Assembly: GCA_016794785.1 (NCBI GenBank)
Contig: JAEUHC010000003.1
Location: forward strand, 62,001 to 126,000
Direction of reading: 5' to 3'
DNA: 64,000 nt
Source of the DNA: Opitutaceae bacterium
Lineage (GTDB): Bacteria; Verrucomicrobiota; Verrucomicrobiia; Opitutales; Opitutaceae
A program made the position numbers and the translations under genes. The notes beneath the pieces were generated by a model. It saw only the letters and a program-made list of their open reading frames with translations, did no database searches and was not told the DNA's origin. Shown piece after piece: positions 18,282 through 25,948 of the stretch (position 1 is the stretch's first letter; each line of letters starts with the position of its first letter).

Positions 18282-18863
18282 TCAGCTGACGCCGGGTCGG
18301 GCAACCGCCACGAGCTTGCCCATGCGCACGACCGGGAGCGCGAGGCCGTCGCGCAGCGGCACAGTGTAGCGCTCCTCGGCGATGTAGCCGTGCCGCGCAT
18401 AGAGCGGTTCGCCGGCGAGCGTGGCAACCATCACGATACGGGTGAAGCCCGCCGCGTGGATGGCGCTTTCCGTCGCGCGGAGGATCGCGGTGCCGACGCC
18501 ACGCCGCGCCCAGGCCGGATGCACGAAAAACGCCCGCACCCGCGCCGCCTCGCGCGCCGGATCGAGCAAACCATCCTCGCCGCTGCGCGTGCGGTCGCCG
18601 CCAAATTGCGCCTGCCGCTGGCTCCAGCCGCCGCAGCCGATGATCACGCCCGCGTGTTCCGCCACGAAATAGGTGCCATCGCCAATCAGCGTGCGGTCCA
18701 CGCCGAAGACCGGCCCGAGCGCCGCGGCCATCTGCGCGGGCGAATAGTGCTCCGCTTGCAGCGCGCGCACCGAGAGCGGAATCAGCTCCTCCAACGCCGC
18801 GGTGTCTGCGGCCACTGCGCTGCGCACGGCAAAGTTTGCGGTCGTTGAAGCGGCAGGAGTCAT
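18282..18863 (-). CDS. GNAT family N-acetyltransferase
   Basis: A 193-residue acetyl-CoA-dependent acetyltransferase, cytoplasmic. The fold is recognisable: NFAVRSAVAADTAAL at the start, GVIIGCGGWS (beta4), VRAFFVHPAWARRGVG-T-A-I (acetyl-CoA-binding Q/R-x-x-G-x-G/A loop) and the AGEPLYARHGY segment. The acceptor substrate is not predictable. Start at ATG 18861-18863, just before the domain. It lies between a small secreted protein and the M14 peptidase gene on the same strand. Confidence 0.87.
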   Translation of the reverse strand: MTPAASTTANFAVRSAVAADTAALEELIPLSVRALQAEHYSPAQMAAALGPVFGVDRTLIGDGTYFVAEHAGVIIGCGGWSQRQAQFGGDRTRSGEDGLLDPAREAARVRAFFVHPAWARRGVGTAILRATESAIHAAGFTRIVMVATLAGEPLYARHGYIAEERYTVPLRDGLALPVVRMGKLVAVARPGVS

Positions 18864-18933
18864 GCGCGGACTGGGACGGTATGGAAGCAACAGCGGTGCT
18901 TCACGCATGATCGGAGCGGCCTACGCACTGCGG

Positions 18934-19479
18934 TTACTTTGTCTCCTTCTCAGAGTCGCGCGGCCGAGTCTTTCGATCCCGGCGGGCCCACTCGGCGTAG
19001 TTTCCTTGTGAGATCTTTGCCCAGCCTGGGAACCAACTGTCGAACAGCTCCCGCAGTGCCTTGGAACCGGGGTCGAGCATTGTCGGCAGGCTCACGGGCT
19101 CTCCGTTCACGCGCGTGTCCGCTACTCTGCAGCCGGTGCAGAACCGCATCGCGACAGAGCCGACATCCTTTCGACCGAGGACGATTTTGAAATCATAGTG
19201 CGGAATGCAGAAGCTGACCATGCCCTTGCCAGATTTGTCCCGCCAACTGCCCTCGCTGTTAAATACGGCGGCCAGTTTCTTGGCTTCTGCCTCGGTCAGC
19301 CACCGTGTCTCTCCGATGATTTGGAGTTCGTCGATATACGCGTTAGGCCGGCAGAACGCGACGTGACCGAAGTTCACCTGCGACAGAACAGCGGAAAGCT
19401 TTTCCGGGACCGCCGGCTTGGGCTCGGCCGCGAAAGAAGAGAGTGTGATTGCCGCGAGAATTTGCAGGTATCGTTTCAT
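18934..19479 (-). CDS. Hypothetical secreted protein
   Basis: A 181-residue protein I do not recognise. It begins with a signal peptide (M-K-R-Y-L-Q-I-L-A-A-I-T-L-S-S-F-A-A). The mature part includes a DELQIIGETRWLTEAEAKKLAAVFN segment, an IPHYDFKIVLG strand, and a C-x-x-C motif (RFCTGCR) in its second half that could bind metal or form a disulfide. The C terminus is strongly charged (RRDRKTRPRDSEKETK). It sits between a DUF1080 gene and the acetyltransferase gene. The ATG 19477-19479 is preferred over one four codons upstream because it opens the signal peptide. Confidence 0.72.
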   Translation of the reverse strand: MKRYLQILAAITLSSFAAEPKPAVPEKLSAVLSQVNFGHVAFCRPNAYIDELQIIGETRWLTEAEAKKLAAVFNSEGSWRDKSGKGMVSFCIPHYDFKIVLGRKDVGSVAMRFCTGCRVADTRVNGEPVSLPTMLDPGSKALRELFDSWFPGWAKISQGNYAEWARRDRKTRPRDSEKETK

Positions 19480-19506
19480 GGCGGGAAGCAATTGGCTAAT
19501 TGCCGC

Positions 19507-20205
19507 CTATTTCACCACCTCACCTGGCTTCAGCTCGCGCAGCCGGATGTTTTTCCAGCGCACTTCAAACGGCCCGGTGCCCTTGGCGATGCCGTGGACC
19601 TGGAGGCCGATGAAGCCGGTCGCGTCGAGTGCGTCGCGAAAATCCGCGCAGGGCACGCCGTTCACCCACGAGCGGATGCGGTCGCCCTGGGCGACGATGC
19701 GGTAGTGGTTCCACTCGCCGTCCTTGAAGGCCGTGGCGGCGCCGGGCCGCTTGGCCAGATCGTCGTGCCACTTGGTCCAGCGGCCTTCGTCCCAGAAATT
19801 TCCGGACACGCCCTTGGCGGCGGTCGTGATCTCGCACTGGTAGCCGTAAACTTCGCCGCTCTCGCGCTGCTTCTTGGGCTGCGAGGCCTGCGGCGTGGCC
19901 TTCGCGTAGGTGTGGCTGCGGATCTGGATGCCGGAGTTGAGCGCGGGGTCGCACTTCACCTCGCACTCAAACTCAAAGTCGGCGTAGTCGCGCGTGGTGC
20001 AGAGAAACGTGTTCTTCGAGCCCTCGGCCGTGCGGCCGATGATCGTGCCGTCCTCGACGCGATACGTCGCCGTGCCTCCCTTGATGGTCCAGCCGGCGAG
20101 AGTTTTTCCGTCAAAGAGCGGCTTGAGGGCGGCGGGTTTTTCCGCGGCGGTGGCGGCGAGCGGGGCGAAGGCGAGGAGGAGGGCGAGGCGGGCGGGCATC
20201 ATCAT
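19507..20205 (-). CDS. Secreted DUF1080 (3-keto-disaccharide hydrolase-type) protein
   Basis: A 232-residue protein: signal peptide (about 1-21, ending ATA) and one DUF1080 beta-sandwich domain. Landmarks are LKPLFDGKTLAGW, NSGIQIRSH, the GYQCEI strand, a GEWNHYRIVAQGDRI segment and a closing VRWKNIRLREL. Three in-frame ATG codons follow each other at 20205-20197; the first is used here and the choice alters the protein by two residues only. It resembles the DUF1080 gene at 1004 in domain but is clearly a different subfamily member. Relatives act on 3-keto-glycosides or similar sugars; the substrate is not known. Confidence 0.9.
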   Translation of the reverse strand: MMMPARLALLLAFAPLAATAAEKPAALKPLFDGKTLAGWTIKGGTATYRVEDGTIIGRTAEGSKNTFLCTTRDYADFEFECEVKCDPALNSGIQIRSHTYAKATPQASQPKKQRESGEVYGYQCEITTAAKGVSGNFWDEGRWTKWHDDLAKRPGAATAFKDGEWNHYRIVAQGDRIRSWVNGVPCADFRDALDATGFIGLQVHGIAKGTGPFEVRWKNIRLRELKPGEVVK

Positions 20206-20352
20206 GGCGGGTGGGGTGGAGTGCGCCCCTAAGTTCCCCAATTCGCGCGGGAGGTAAAGCGCGGGGATCGCCGGAGCAGGCGGGAAATGGGATTCTCCTT
20301 GGGCTGGGGCATGGGTTGGCGACGCGGGTTTTCTTCCCGCCCTTTTGTCCTT

Positions 20353-20847
20353 TTACCTGCCCGCGCCGCCCACGGATCGGGCGTTATCTTTAGTGATGCG
20401 TGCTCGGACGAAACCCAGCAGGGCGAGGACAACCCACGTCAGGAAGACGCTGAGCGCCGCCAAGCCGAGTTGCCCGAGACCCACTGCCACGCCCGCCGCC
20501 GCCGTCATATAAACTCCCGCCGCCGTCGTGAGTCCTTCGATCTCACGTTCACTGCGCCGCTTGAGAATCGCGCCGGCGCCAATAAAGCCGATGCCGGTGG
20601 CGATTCCTTGGATCACCCGGGAAAGTCCCTCCAACGACATCTCCGCCGCGGCACAGCCGATGACGAAAAGCGTGCTGCCCATCGCGACGAGCATGTGGGT
20701 GCGCAGGCCAGCCGCCTTCCCTGCGCCCTCGCGTTCGTAGCCAATAATGGCGCCGAGAAACATGGCGGCAACGAGCCGGATGATCAGGCGGGTAAACTCA
20801 TTCCAATCGGGCAGACCGCCGTTGAGTTCTTCAATTAATATTTGCAT
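20353..20847 (-). CDS. MgtC/SapB family membrane protein
   Basis: A 164-residue integral membrane protein. The N-terminal MgtC signature is clear: TRLIIRLVAAMFLGAIIGYERE, then G-K-A-A-G-L-R-T-H-M-L-V-A. At least four helices follow, including one after TGIGFIGAGAI. MgtC proteins are tied to growth at low magnesium and to ATP-synthase regulation, but many environmental homologues are uncharacterised. Start at ATG 20845-20847; the gene stands alone with about 320 bases upstream. Confidence 0.9.
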   Translation of the reverse strand: MQILIEELNGGLPDWNEFTRLIIRLVAAMFLGAIIGYEREGAGKAAGLRTHMLVAMGSTLFVIGCAAAEMSLEGLSRVIQGIATGIGFIGAGAILKRRSEREIEGLTTAAGVYMTAAAGVAVGLGQLGLAALSVFLTWVVLALLGFVRARITKDNARSVGGAGR

Positions 20848-21165
20848 GGGACACTCCACAATAAGCCAGCCGTTCTAATGCGAATTCAACCGACAGCCCG
20901 GAATGCCGGATGTGGCGTGGGCCTTGGCGATTGAGGATCATTTTGGGTCCAAACGAGTGCGGCTACGGGCGGCGAAGTAGCCGCGCTTGAGAACGGCTTT
21001 TACCGGTGGCGCGGCACGCGGCGAAAGCCTTGATCACAGCCGGCCAATGCGCCGAGGCGGCACATCCCCCAGCCGCGGGATTGACGCCGCGATTCGGCGT
21101 CGCAGCGTGGCGTTCACCCCCGCCGCGAATCCCTCGCGGGCTTTTCCTCCAACCCCTCGCCGCCG
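20848..21165. other. Divergent intergenic region, mgtC-like / TonB receptor
   Basis: 318 bases with no supported gene. It must hold the promoters of the minus-strand MgtC-like gene and the plus-strand TonB receptor. The mgtC-proximal part is less GC-rich (AATTAATA at 20832-20839). I see no repeat, riboswitch or terminator here. Confidence 0.5.
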
Positions 21166-24100
21166 ATGAACTCTCTGCTTCGTTTTGCCTTCGCGGGCAC
21201 CATGCTGCTGCCCGCCGCGCTCCTCGCCCAGGCCGTAGCGCCGGTGTCGCCGCCGAGAGCCGCGACCCCCGCCGCGACTCCGCCACCTTCCTCCGAGGTC
21301 GTCGAACTCAGCCCGTTCACCGTCAACACGAGCAACGATCTCGGCTATGCCGCCGAGAACACGCTCGCGGGCAGCCGGCTCAACACGAAGCTGCGCGACA
21401 CGGCCAGCTCCGTGTCGGTCTTCACGAAGGAGTTTCTCGACGACCTCGCGATCACGGACATCGCCCATCTGCTCGAATACACGGTGAACTCCGAGATGGA
21501 CACCAATTCGCAAGGCGCCTCCTCCGAGCAGAACCGAATCATCGGCGGCCACGCGCTCTTCGCCGGCATCCAGATCCGCGGGCTGCTCGCGAGCATTGGC
21601 ATGGATTATTTCAACAGCATCACGCCCACCGATCCCTATCGCGTCGGGCGCTTCGAGGATGCGCGCGGGCCGAATAGCATTCTCTTCGGCATCGGCGCGC
21701 CCGGCGGCCTGCTCAACCAGTCCTCGAAGATCGCGGAGACGCACCGCCACACCGGCGCGATTCGCCACAGCCTGGGCTCGTGGTCGCGCAACCGGACCGA
21801 GGTCGATGCGAACCGGGTCATCCTCAAAAACAAACTAGCCGTCTCCGTCGCAGCGCTGCACCAGGAGAACGGCGGCTGGCGCGCCTTCGATTTCCAGGAC
21901 AAGGACCGCGTTTTCGGCTCTGTCACGTGGCGGCCGCTGCGTTCGGTCACGGTCACAGCGATGGGCGAGGTGGGCCGCGACATCAATGCGGTCGTCCGGT
22001 CGTTCAGCGACGCCGAGCAGGTGCTCGCGTGGTATGACAACCGCGAGGCGCTGGGTGTAAACGCGGTGACGTTTACGCCCAACAACACCGTGCCCACCGC
22101 TGCGCAGCAGGCGCTGGGCGTCGTCGGGCGCGATGGCACGGTCGGCGGCAACAACCGCCGCTACATCTATATTGAGAACGACGGCACGATCTTCGATGCC
22201 ATCGGAACGTATTTCACCGGCAGCTATAACAACGCCGCCGTGCGCGCGCCCGATGGCACGCGGGGCATCACCTCCCCGACGCTGCGCATCAACGATCCGA
22301 AATTCTATCCGCGCAACGGCAACGCCGTCGGCCCGGGGATGTTTCGCGATCAGACGCTGCACAACTACACCTTCACCGCCGACTGGCAGCCGACGCGCCA
22401 CCTGATCTTCAACCTCGCGCACAACTACCAGGAGACGCGCGCCGTCGTGAACCTCATGAACGGCACCGCCCCCATGCTGCGCGGCGACGCCAACCGCACG
22501 CTGGGCGTCAACGGCCCCGCCAATCCCTACGCGGGCCGGATGTATTTCGACGGCACGTGGACGCGCGACATCCACTACGGTGACAGCCGGGAATCGCGGC
22601 TCTCCGCCTCCTACAACCTCGAGACGAAATGGAAATGGCTCGGCCGCCACCGCATCGCGGCCTCGGTCTCGCGCACCGACGTCAACGACCGGCGCGCCAA
22701 TTCGTGGCTCGTGCTCGCCGGCCGTCCCTTCAACAACGATCCGGCCAACGCCAACAACCGCGTGACCGTGCGCAATTATCTCACGGAGGGAAACCACGGC
22801 ACCTATCGCGCGGGCGACTGGCGCTCGCTGCCACAGACGCTGAACATCGGCGGCCGCAGCTTCACGACCGCCTATGCCAACGTCGCCGCGGGCGGGGCCG
22901 ACAACGGCGGCATGGTGCAGAGGATGGATTCCAAGATGGTCGCGACGCAGAGCTTTTTCTTCGACGGCAAACTCGTCACGACCTTCGGCTACCGCGACGA
23001 CCGCGTGAAGAACACCCAGCTTGGCTATTCCAACGACCCCATCCGGGGCGACGTCGTCGACCGTGATCTCTCGAAGGGGAAGGTGAATTATTTCCTCGGA
23101 CAGACGCGCACGGCGGGCGTGGTCTATCACGTGTTCGACTGGCTGTCGGTCGTCGGCAACAAGTCGTCGAACGTCGGCATCCCGCCGCTGGCGCGGACCG
23201 TGTTTCCCGACGGCAACCTGGGTCCGCTTTCGCAGGGCAAGGGCAAGGATTTCGGCCTCGGTTTCGATTTGCTCCAAGGCCGGCTGAACGCGCGCGTCGT
23301 CTATTTCACCGGCAGTGAAATCGGCCGCCTTACGGCGCCCGTGGCCAATCTGCTGACGGGCGCAAACACGCGGGTGATGGATGCGTTTGGCGGCGTGCTC
23401 GTGGGCGCCGGCCGGCCTTTCACCGCGGCGGCGTGGGCTCCGATCCGGGCCAAATACACGCCGCCGGTCTCGTCGATTTCGTCGGACTTCGACACGGAGG
23501 GCTACGAGGCGCGCGTCACGGCGAACCTCACGCGCAACTGGCGGCTGGTCGCGAACTATTCCTACACCGAATCGGCCCGCGTCGATCTCGCTCGCGAGGC
23601 GATCACGTTTTTCGGTTTCAAGGCGAGGGACCGGGTGCTCCTCGTGCCGGGTGTGACGCAGGACGCCACCGGCCGCTTCGTGGCCGACGCGGGCGCCTTC
23701 GAAACAGGCGGCGCCATTGCGAAATGGCTCGAACTCGGCGGCATGACTGCGGCAGCCAACCCATCGGTGCTCACGACTTCGACGGGCGCTACGATCGCGC
23801 AGGAGATTTTCGACCTGGCCGACGTGCTCAACGACGAGCGCGAGTCGCAGCTCAAGAGCTGGGGCGTGCGTCCGCACAAGATCAGCCTCTTCACCGCGTA
23901 TGACATCCGGTCAGGGCGGCTCGAAGGCCTTACCGTCGGCGGCGGCTGGCGCTGGCGGAGCCCGAACGTCATCGGCTCGAATTCCAAGGGCGAGGAAATC
24001 AGCGGCAAGCAGATCACCGCGGCGGACCTGATGATCGGCTACACGCGGAAGTTCCGCGGGCTGCCCGGCCGGGTGCGGTTTCAGCTGAACGTGAACAATC

Positions 24101-24255
24101 TGCTCGATCGCACGGACATCATTCCCTCGCGGCTCGCGACCTCGGAGGCCACGCCGGACGGCTTCAACCTGCCCGGCGGCCGCGGCCTCGCCTACACGCG
24201 CTACGACCTCGTGCAGCCACGGGAGATTCGGTTCACGACGACCTATTCGTTTTGA
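21166..24255 (+). CDS. TonB-dependent outer-membrane receptor (Opitutaceae type)
   Basis: A 1029-residue outer-membrane transporter. Signal peptide about 1-21, then a Pro/Ala-rich linker and VVELSPFTVNTSNDLGYAAEN, the plug start typical of this lineage. The plug has TLAGSRLNTKLRDT, SVFTKEFLDDLAI and a RGPNSILFGIGAPGGLLN loop. The rest is a 22-strand barrel ending ...TTYSF with the usual C-terminal Phe. It has no N-terminal STN signalling domain, unlike the second receptor at 25949. Likely substrate is a carbohydrate or siderophore; the sulfatases nearby favour a sulfated sugar, but this is inference. Its stop overlaps a possible TTG start of the sigma-factor gene, so receptor and regulator may be co-transcribed. 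Confidence 0.93.
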   Translation: MNSLLRFAFAGTMLLPAALLAQAVAPVSPPRAATPAATPPPSSEVVELSPFTVNTSNDLGYAAENTLAGSRLNTKLRDTASSVSVFTKEFLDDLAITDIAHLLEYTVNSEMDTNSQGASSEQNRIIGGHALFAGIQIRGLLASIGMDYFNSITPTDPYRVGRFEDARGPNSILFGIGAPGGLLNQSSKIAETHRHTGAIRHSLGSWSRNRTEVDANRVILKNKLAVSVAALHQENGGWRAFDFQDKDRVFGSVTWRPLRSVTVTAMGEVGRDINAVVRSFSDAEQVLAWYDNREALGVNAVTFTPNNTVPTAAQQALGVVGRDGTVGGNNRRYIYIENDGTIFDAIGTYFTGSYNNAAVRAPDGTRGITSPTLRINDPKFYPRNGNAVGPGMFRDQTLHNYTFTADWQPTRHLIFNLAHNYQETRAVVNLMNGTAPMLRGDANRTLGVNGPANPYAGRMYFDGTWTRDIHYGDSRESRLSASYNLETKWKWLGRHRIAASVSRTDVNDRRANSWLVLAGRPFNNDPANANNRVTVRNYLTEGNHGTYRAGDWRSLPQTLNIGGRSFTTAYANVAAGGADNGGMVQRMDSKMVATQSFFFDGKLVTTFGYRDDRVKNTQLGYSNDPIRGDVVDRDLSKGKVNYFLGQTRTAGVVYHVFDWLSVVGNKSSNVGIPPLARTVFPDGNLGPLSQGKGKDFGLGFDLLQGRLNARVVYFTGSEIGRLTAPVANLLTGANTRVMDAFGGVLVGAGRPFTAAAWAPIRAKYTPPVSSISSDFDTEGYEARVTANLTRNWRLVANYSYTESARVDLAREAITFFGFKARDRVLLVPGVTQDATGRFVADAGAFETGGAIAKWLELGGMTAAANPSVLTTSTGATIAQEIFDLADVLNDERESQLKSWGVRPHKISLFTAYDIRSGRLEGLTVGGGWRWRSPNVIGSNSKGEEISGKQITAADLMIGYTRKFRGLPGRVRFQLNVNNLLDRTDIIPSRLATSEATPDGFNLPGGRGLAYTRYDLVQPREIRFTTTYSF

Positions 24256-24332
24256 CTGGTGGTGGCGCCCGGCGTGGGGCGGCGCTCGGATTTGAGCTTG
24301 AGTTCGCGGGGTCGCGCCAAACCTTCCGCGGC

Positions 24333-24896
24333 GTGGATGCGCCCCAATCCGATTCTACGCAGCCGCAGGACCTGGACGCCACCGCGTGGTTTGCCGCCCA
24401 CGTGCAGCCGCACGCGGCGATGCTGCGGGCCTGGCTGCGGGCCCGGTTCGGCGGGCGGCTCGATATCGACGATCTGGTGCAGGAGTCCTTTGTCCGCACC
24501 TTGCAGGCGCACCGCGAGGGCACGCTGCGGGTGGCCAAGCCGTTTCTCTTCGCCACCGCCCGCAACCTCGCGCTGGACCGGTTGCGGCGCCAGGAGGTTT
24601 CCCGCACGGAGGCATTGGGGGAAATCGAGGCCTTGGACGTCTTGGATGAGAGCGAGGGCGTGTCCGAAACCGTCGCCCGCAACCAGGAACTCGAACTCTT
24701 GACCCAAGCCATCCAATCGCTGCCCGACCGGTGCCGCCGGATTTTCACGCTGCGCAAGCTCTACGGTCTGTCGCAGCGCGAGATCGCGGCGCGCCTCGGT
24801 ATTTCCGAGAGCACGGTGGAGAACCAAATCACGATCGGCATCGAGAAATGCACGGATTATTTCGCGGTGCATGGCGATGGCCGCTCCCTGTCATGA
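24333..24896 (+). CDS. ECF-type RNA polymerase sigma factor (FecI-like)
   Basis: A sigma-70 family factor of about 187 residues. Region 2 is visible as FGGRLDIDDLVQESFVRTLQ and KPFLFATARNLALDRLRR. Region 4 is LPDRCRRIFTLRKLYGLSQREIAARLGISESTVENQI, a helix-turn-helix for the -35 element. The C-terminal IGIEKCTDYF is the usual FecI-like tail. The start is uncertain: GTG 24333 gives a normal length; a TTG at 24252 overlapping the receptor stop would add 27 unusual residues; no good ribosome site is seen for either. It overlaps the FecR gene by ATGA and so forms a sigma/anti-sigma pair for cell-surface signalling. Confidence 0.88.
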   Translation: MDAPQSDSTQPQDLDATAWFAAHVQPHAAMLRAWLRARFGGRLDIDDLVQESFVRTLQAHREGTLRVAKPFLFATARNLALDRLRRQEVSRTEALGEIEALDVLDESEGVSETVARNQELELLTQAIQSLPDRCRRIFTLRKLYGLSQREIAARLGISESTVENQITIGIEKCTDYFAVHGDGRSLS

Positions 24897-25891
24897 ACGC
24901 TCCGGCCGAACCTTCCGATCCGGCGGCGCGCCGCGCCGCGGCGCAGTGGCTCGCGCGGCACGACCGCGGCCTGACCGGGGCGGAGCAGGATGAGTTTCTG
25001 CAATGGCTCGCCTCTGATCCGAGTCATGGCGCGTGGTTCGCCAAGCACCGTGGCGGGTGGGAGCGCCTCGATCGCATCGCGGCCTGGCATCCGCAACATG
25101 GGGCCGAGCCTAATCCCGATGTGCTCGCACGCCCGGTTCGCCGGACCCGTTGGCTGCAGCCGGTGCTGCTGGCTGCCGCCACCGTGGCGATTGTGGCCGG
25201 CACGGCTGTGTTTTACCGCCTCACGGCGCCGGGCGTGGAGCGCACCGCCACCGTGCCGGCCGGCACCTACGAGCGCCGGGTGCTGGAGGATGGCACGGTC
25301 GTGGAGCTCACCGGCGGGGCCGAACTCGAGATCAATTTCTCGCCAGAGGAGCGGCGCGTCGCCCTCCGCCACGGCGAGGCGCTGTTCACCGTCGCCAAGA
25401 ATCCGGCGCGTCCGTTCATCGTGCGGGCCGGCGGCGTGAATGTCCGTGCGGTCGGCACCGCTTTCAATGTCCGGCTCGGTCCCGAGCGCGTCGAGGTGCT
25501 CGTCACCGAGGGGCGCGTGCAGGTCGCGCCACCTTCGGGCGCGGCGGCCCCGCCCCTCGTCGTCGCCGGGGAGTTGGCCGTGGTGTCGCTCGCGCCTGGG
25601 AGCGCCCCTCAGGTCGCCGCCGCCTCCGCGGCCGATCACGCCCGCGTGCGCGCCTGGCAGCCACAGCTGCTGGATTTCCCGTCCACCCCGCTGGCCGAGG
25701 TGATCGCGGAGCTGAACCGGCGCAACCGGGTTCAGCTCGTGCTCGCCGATCCGGCGTTGGGCCGGCTCTCCGTCGCCGCATCGATTCGTTCGGACAATCT
25801 TGAAGGCTTCGTTCAACTGCTGGCGACGACGGCCCGCCTGCGGGCCGAGCCGCAGGGGGACTACCGCATCGTGCTCCGCCCGGCGCTATAG
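24893..25891 (+). CDS. FecR-type anti-sigma factor / transmembrane sensor
   Basis: A 332-residue inner-membrane regulator. N-terminal cytoplasmic DUF4880-like domain (about 10-60: AAQWLARHDRGLTGAEQDEFLQWL), one membrane helix (about 88-108), then the periplasmic FecR domain with GTYERRVLEDGTVVEL, VALRHGEALFTV and VRAVGTAFNVR. A C-terminal STN/DUF4974-like section (about 255-330) resembles the STN domain of receptors. It should hold the preceding sigma factor inactive until an STN-bearing receptor signals. The ATG overlaps the sigma-factor stop. The STN receptor 58 bases downstream is the obvious partner. Confidence 0.92.
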   Translation: MNAPAEPSDPAARRAAAQWLARHDRGLTGAEQDEFLQWLASDPSHGAWFAKHRGGWERLDRIAAWHPQHGAEPNPDVLARPVRRTRWLQPVLLAAATVAIVAGTAVFYRLTAPGVERTATVPAGTYERRVLEDGTVVELTGGAELEINFSPEERRVALRHGEALFTVAKNPARPFIVRAGGVNVRAVGTAFNVRLGPERVEVLVTEGRVQVAPPSGAAAPPLVVAGELAVVSLAPGSAPQVAAASAADHARVRAWQPQLLDFPSTPLAEVIAELNRRNRVQLVLADPALGRLSVAASIRSDNLEGFVQLLATTARLRAEPQGDYRIVLRPAL

Positions 25892-25948
25892 CCGGCGTGC
25901 ACGCGCGGGAAAATTTCTTGGAAAAGTTTTGGGGGAAATCGCGGCGCG

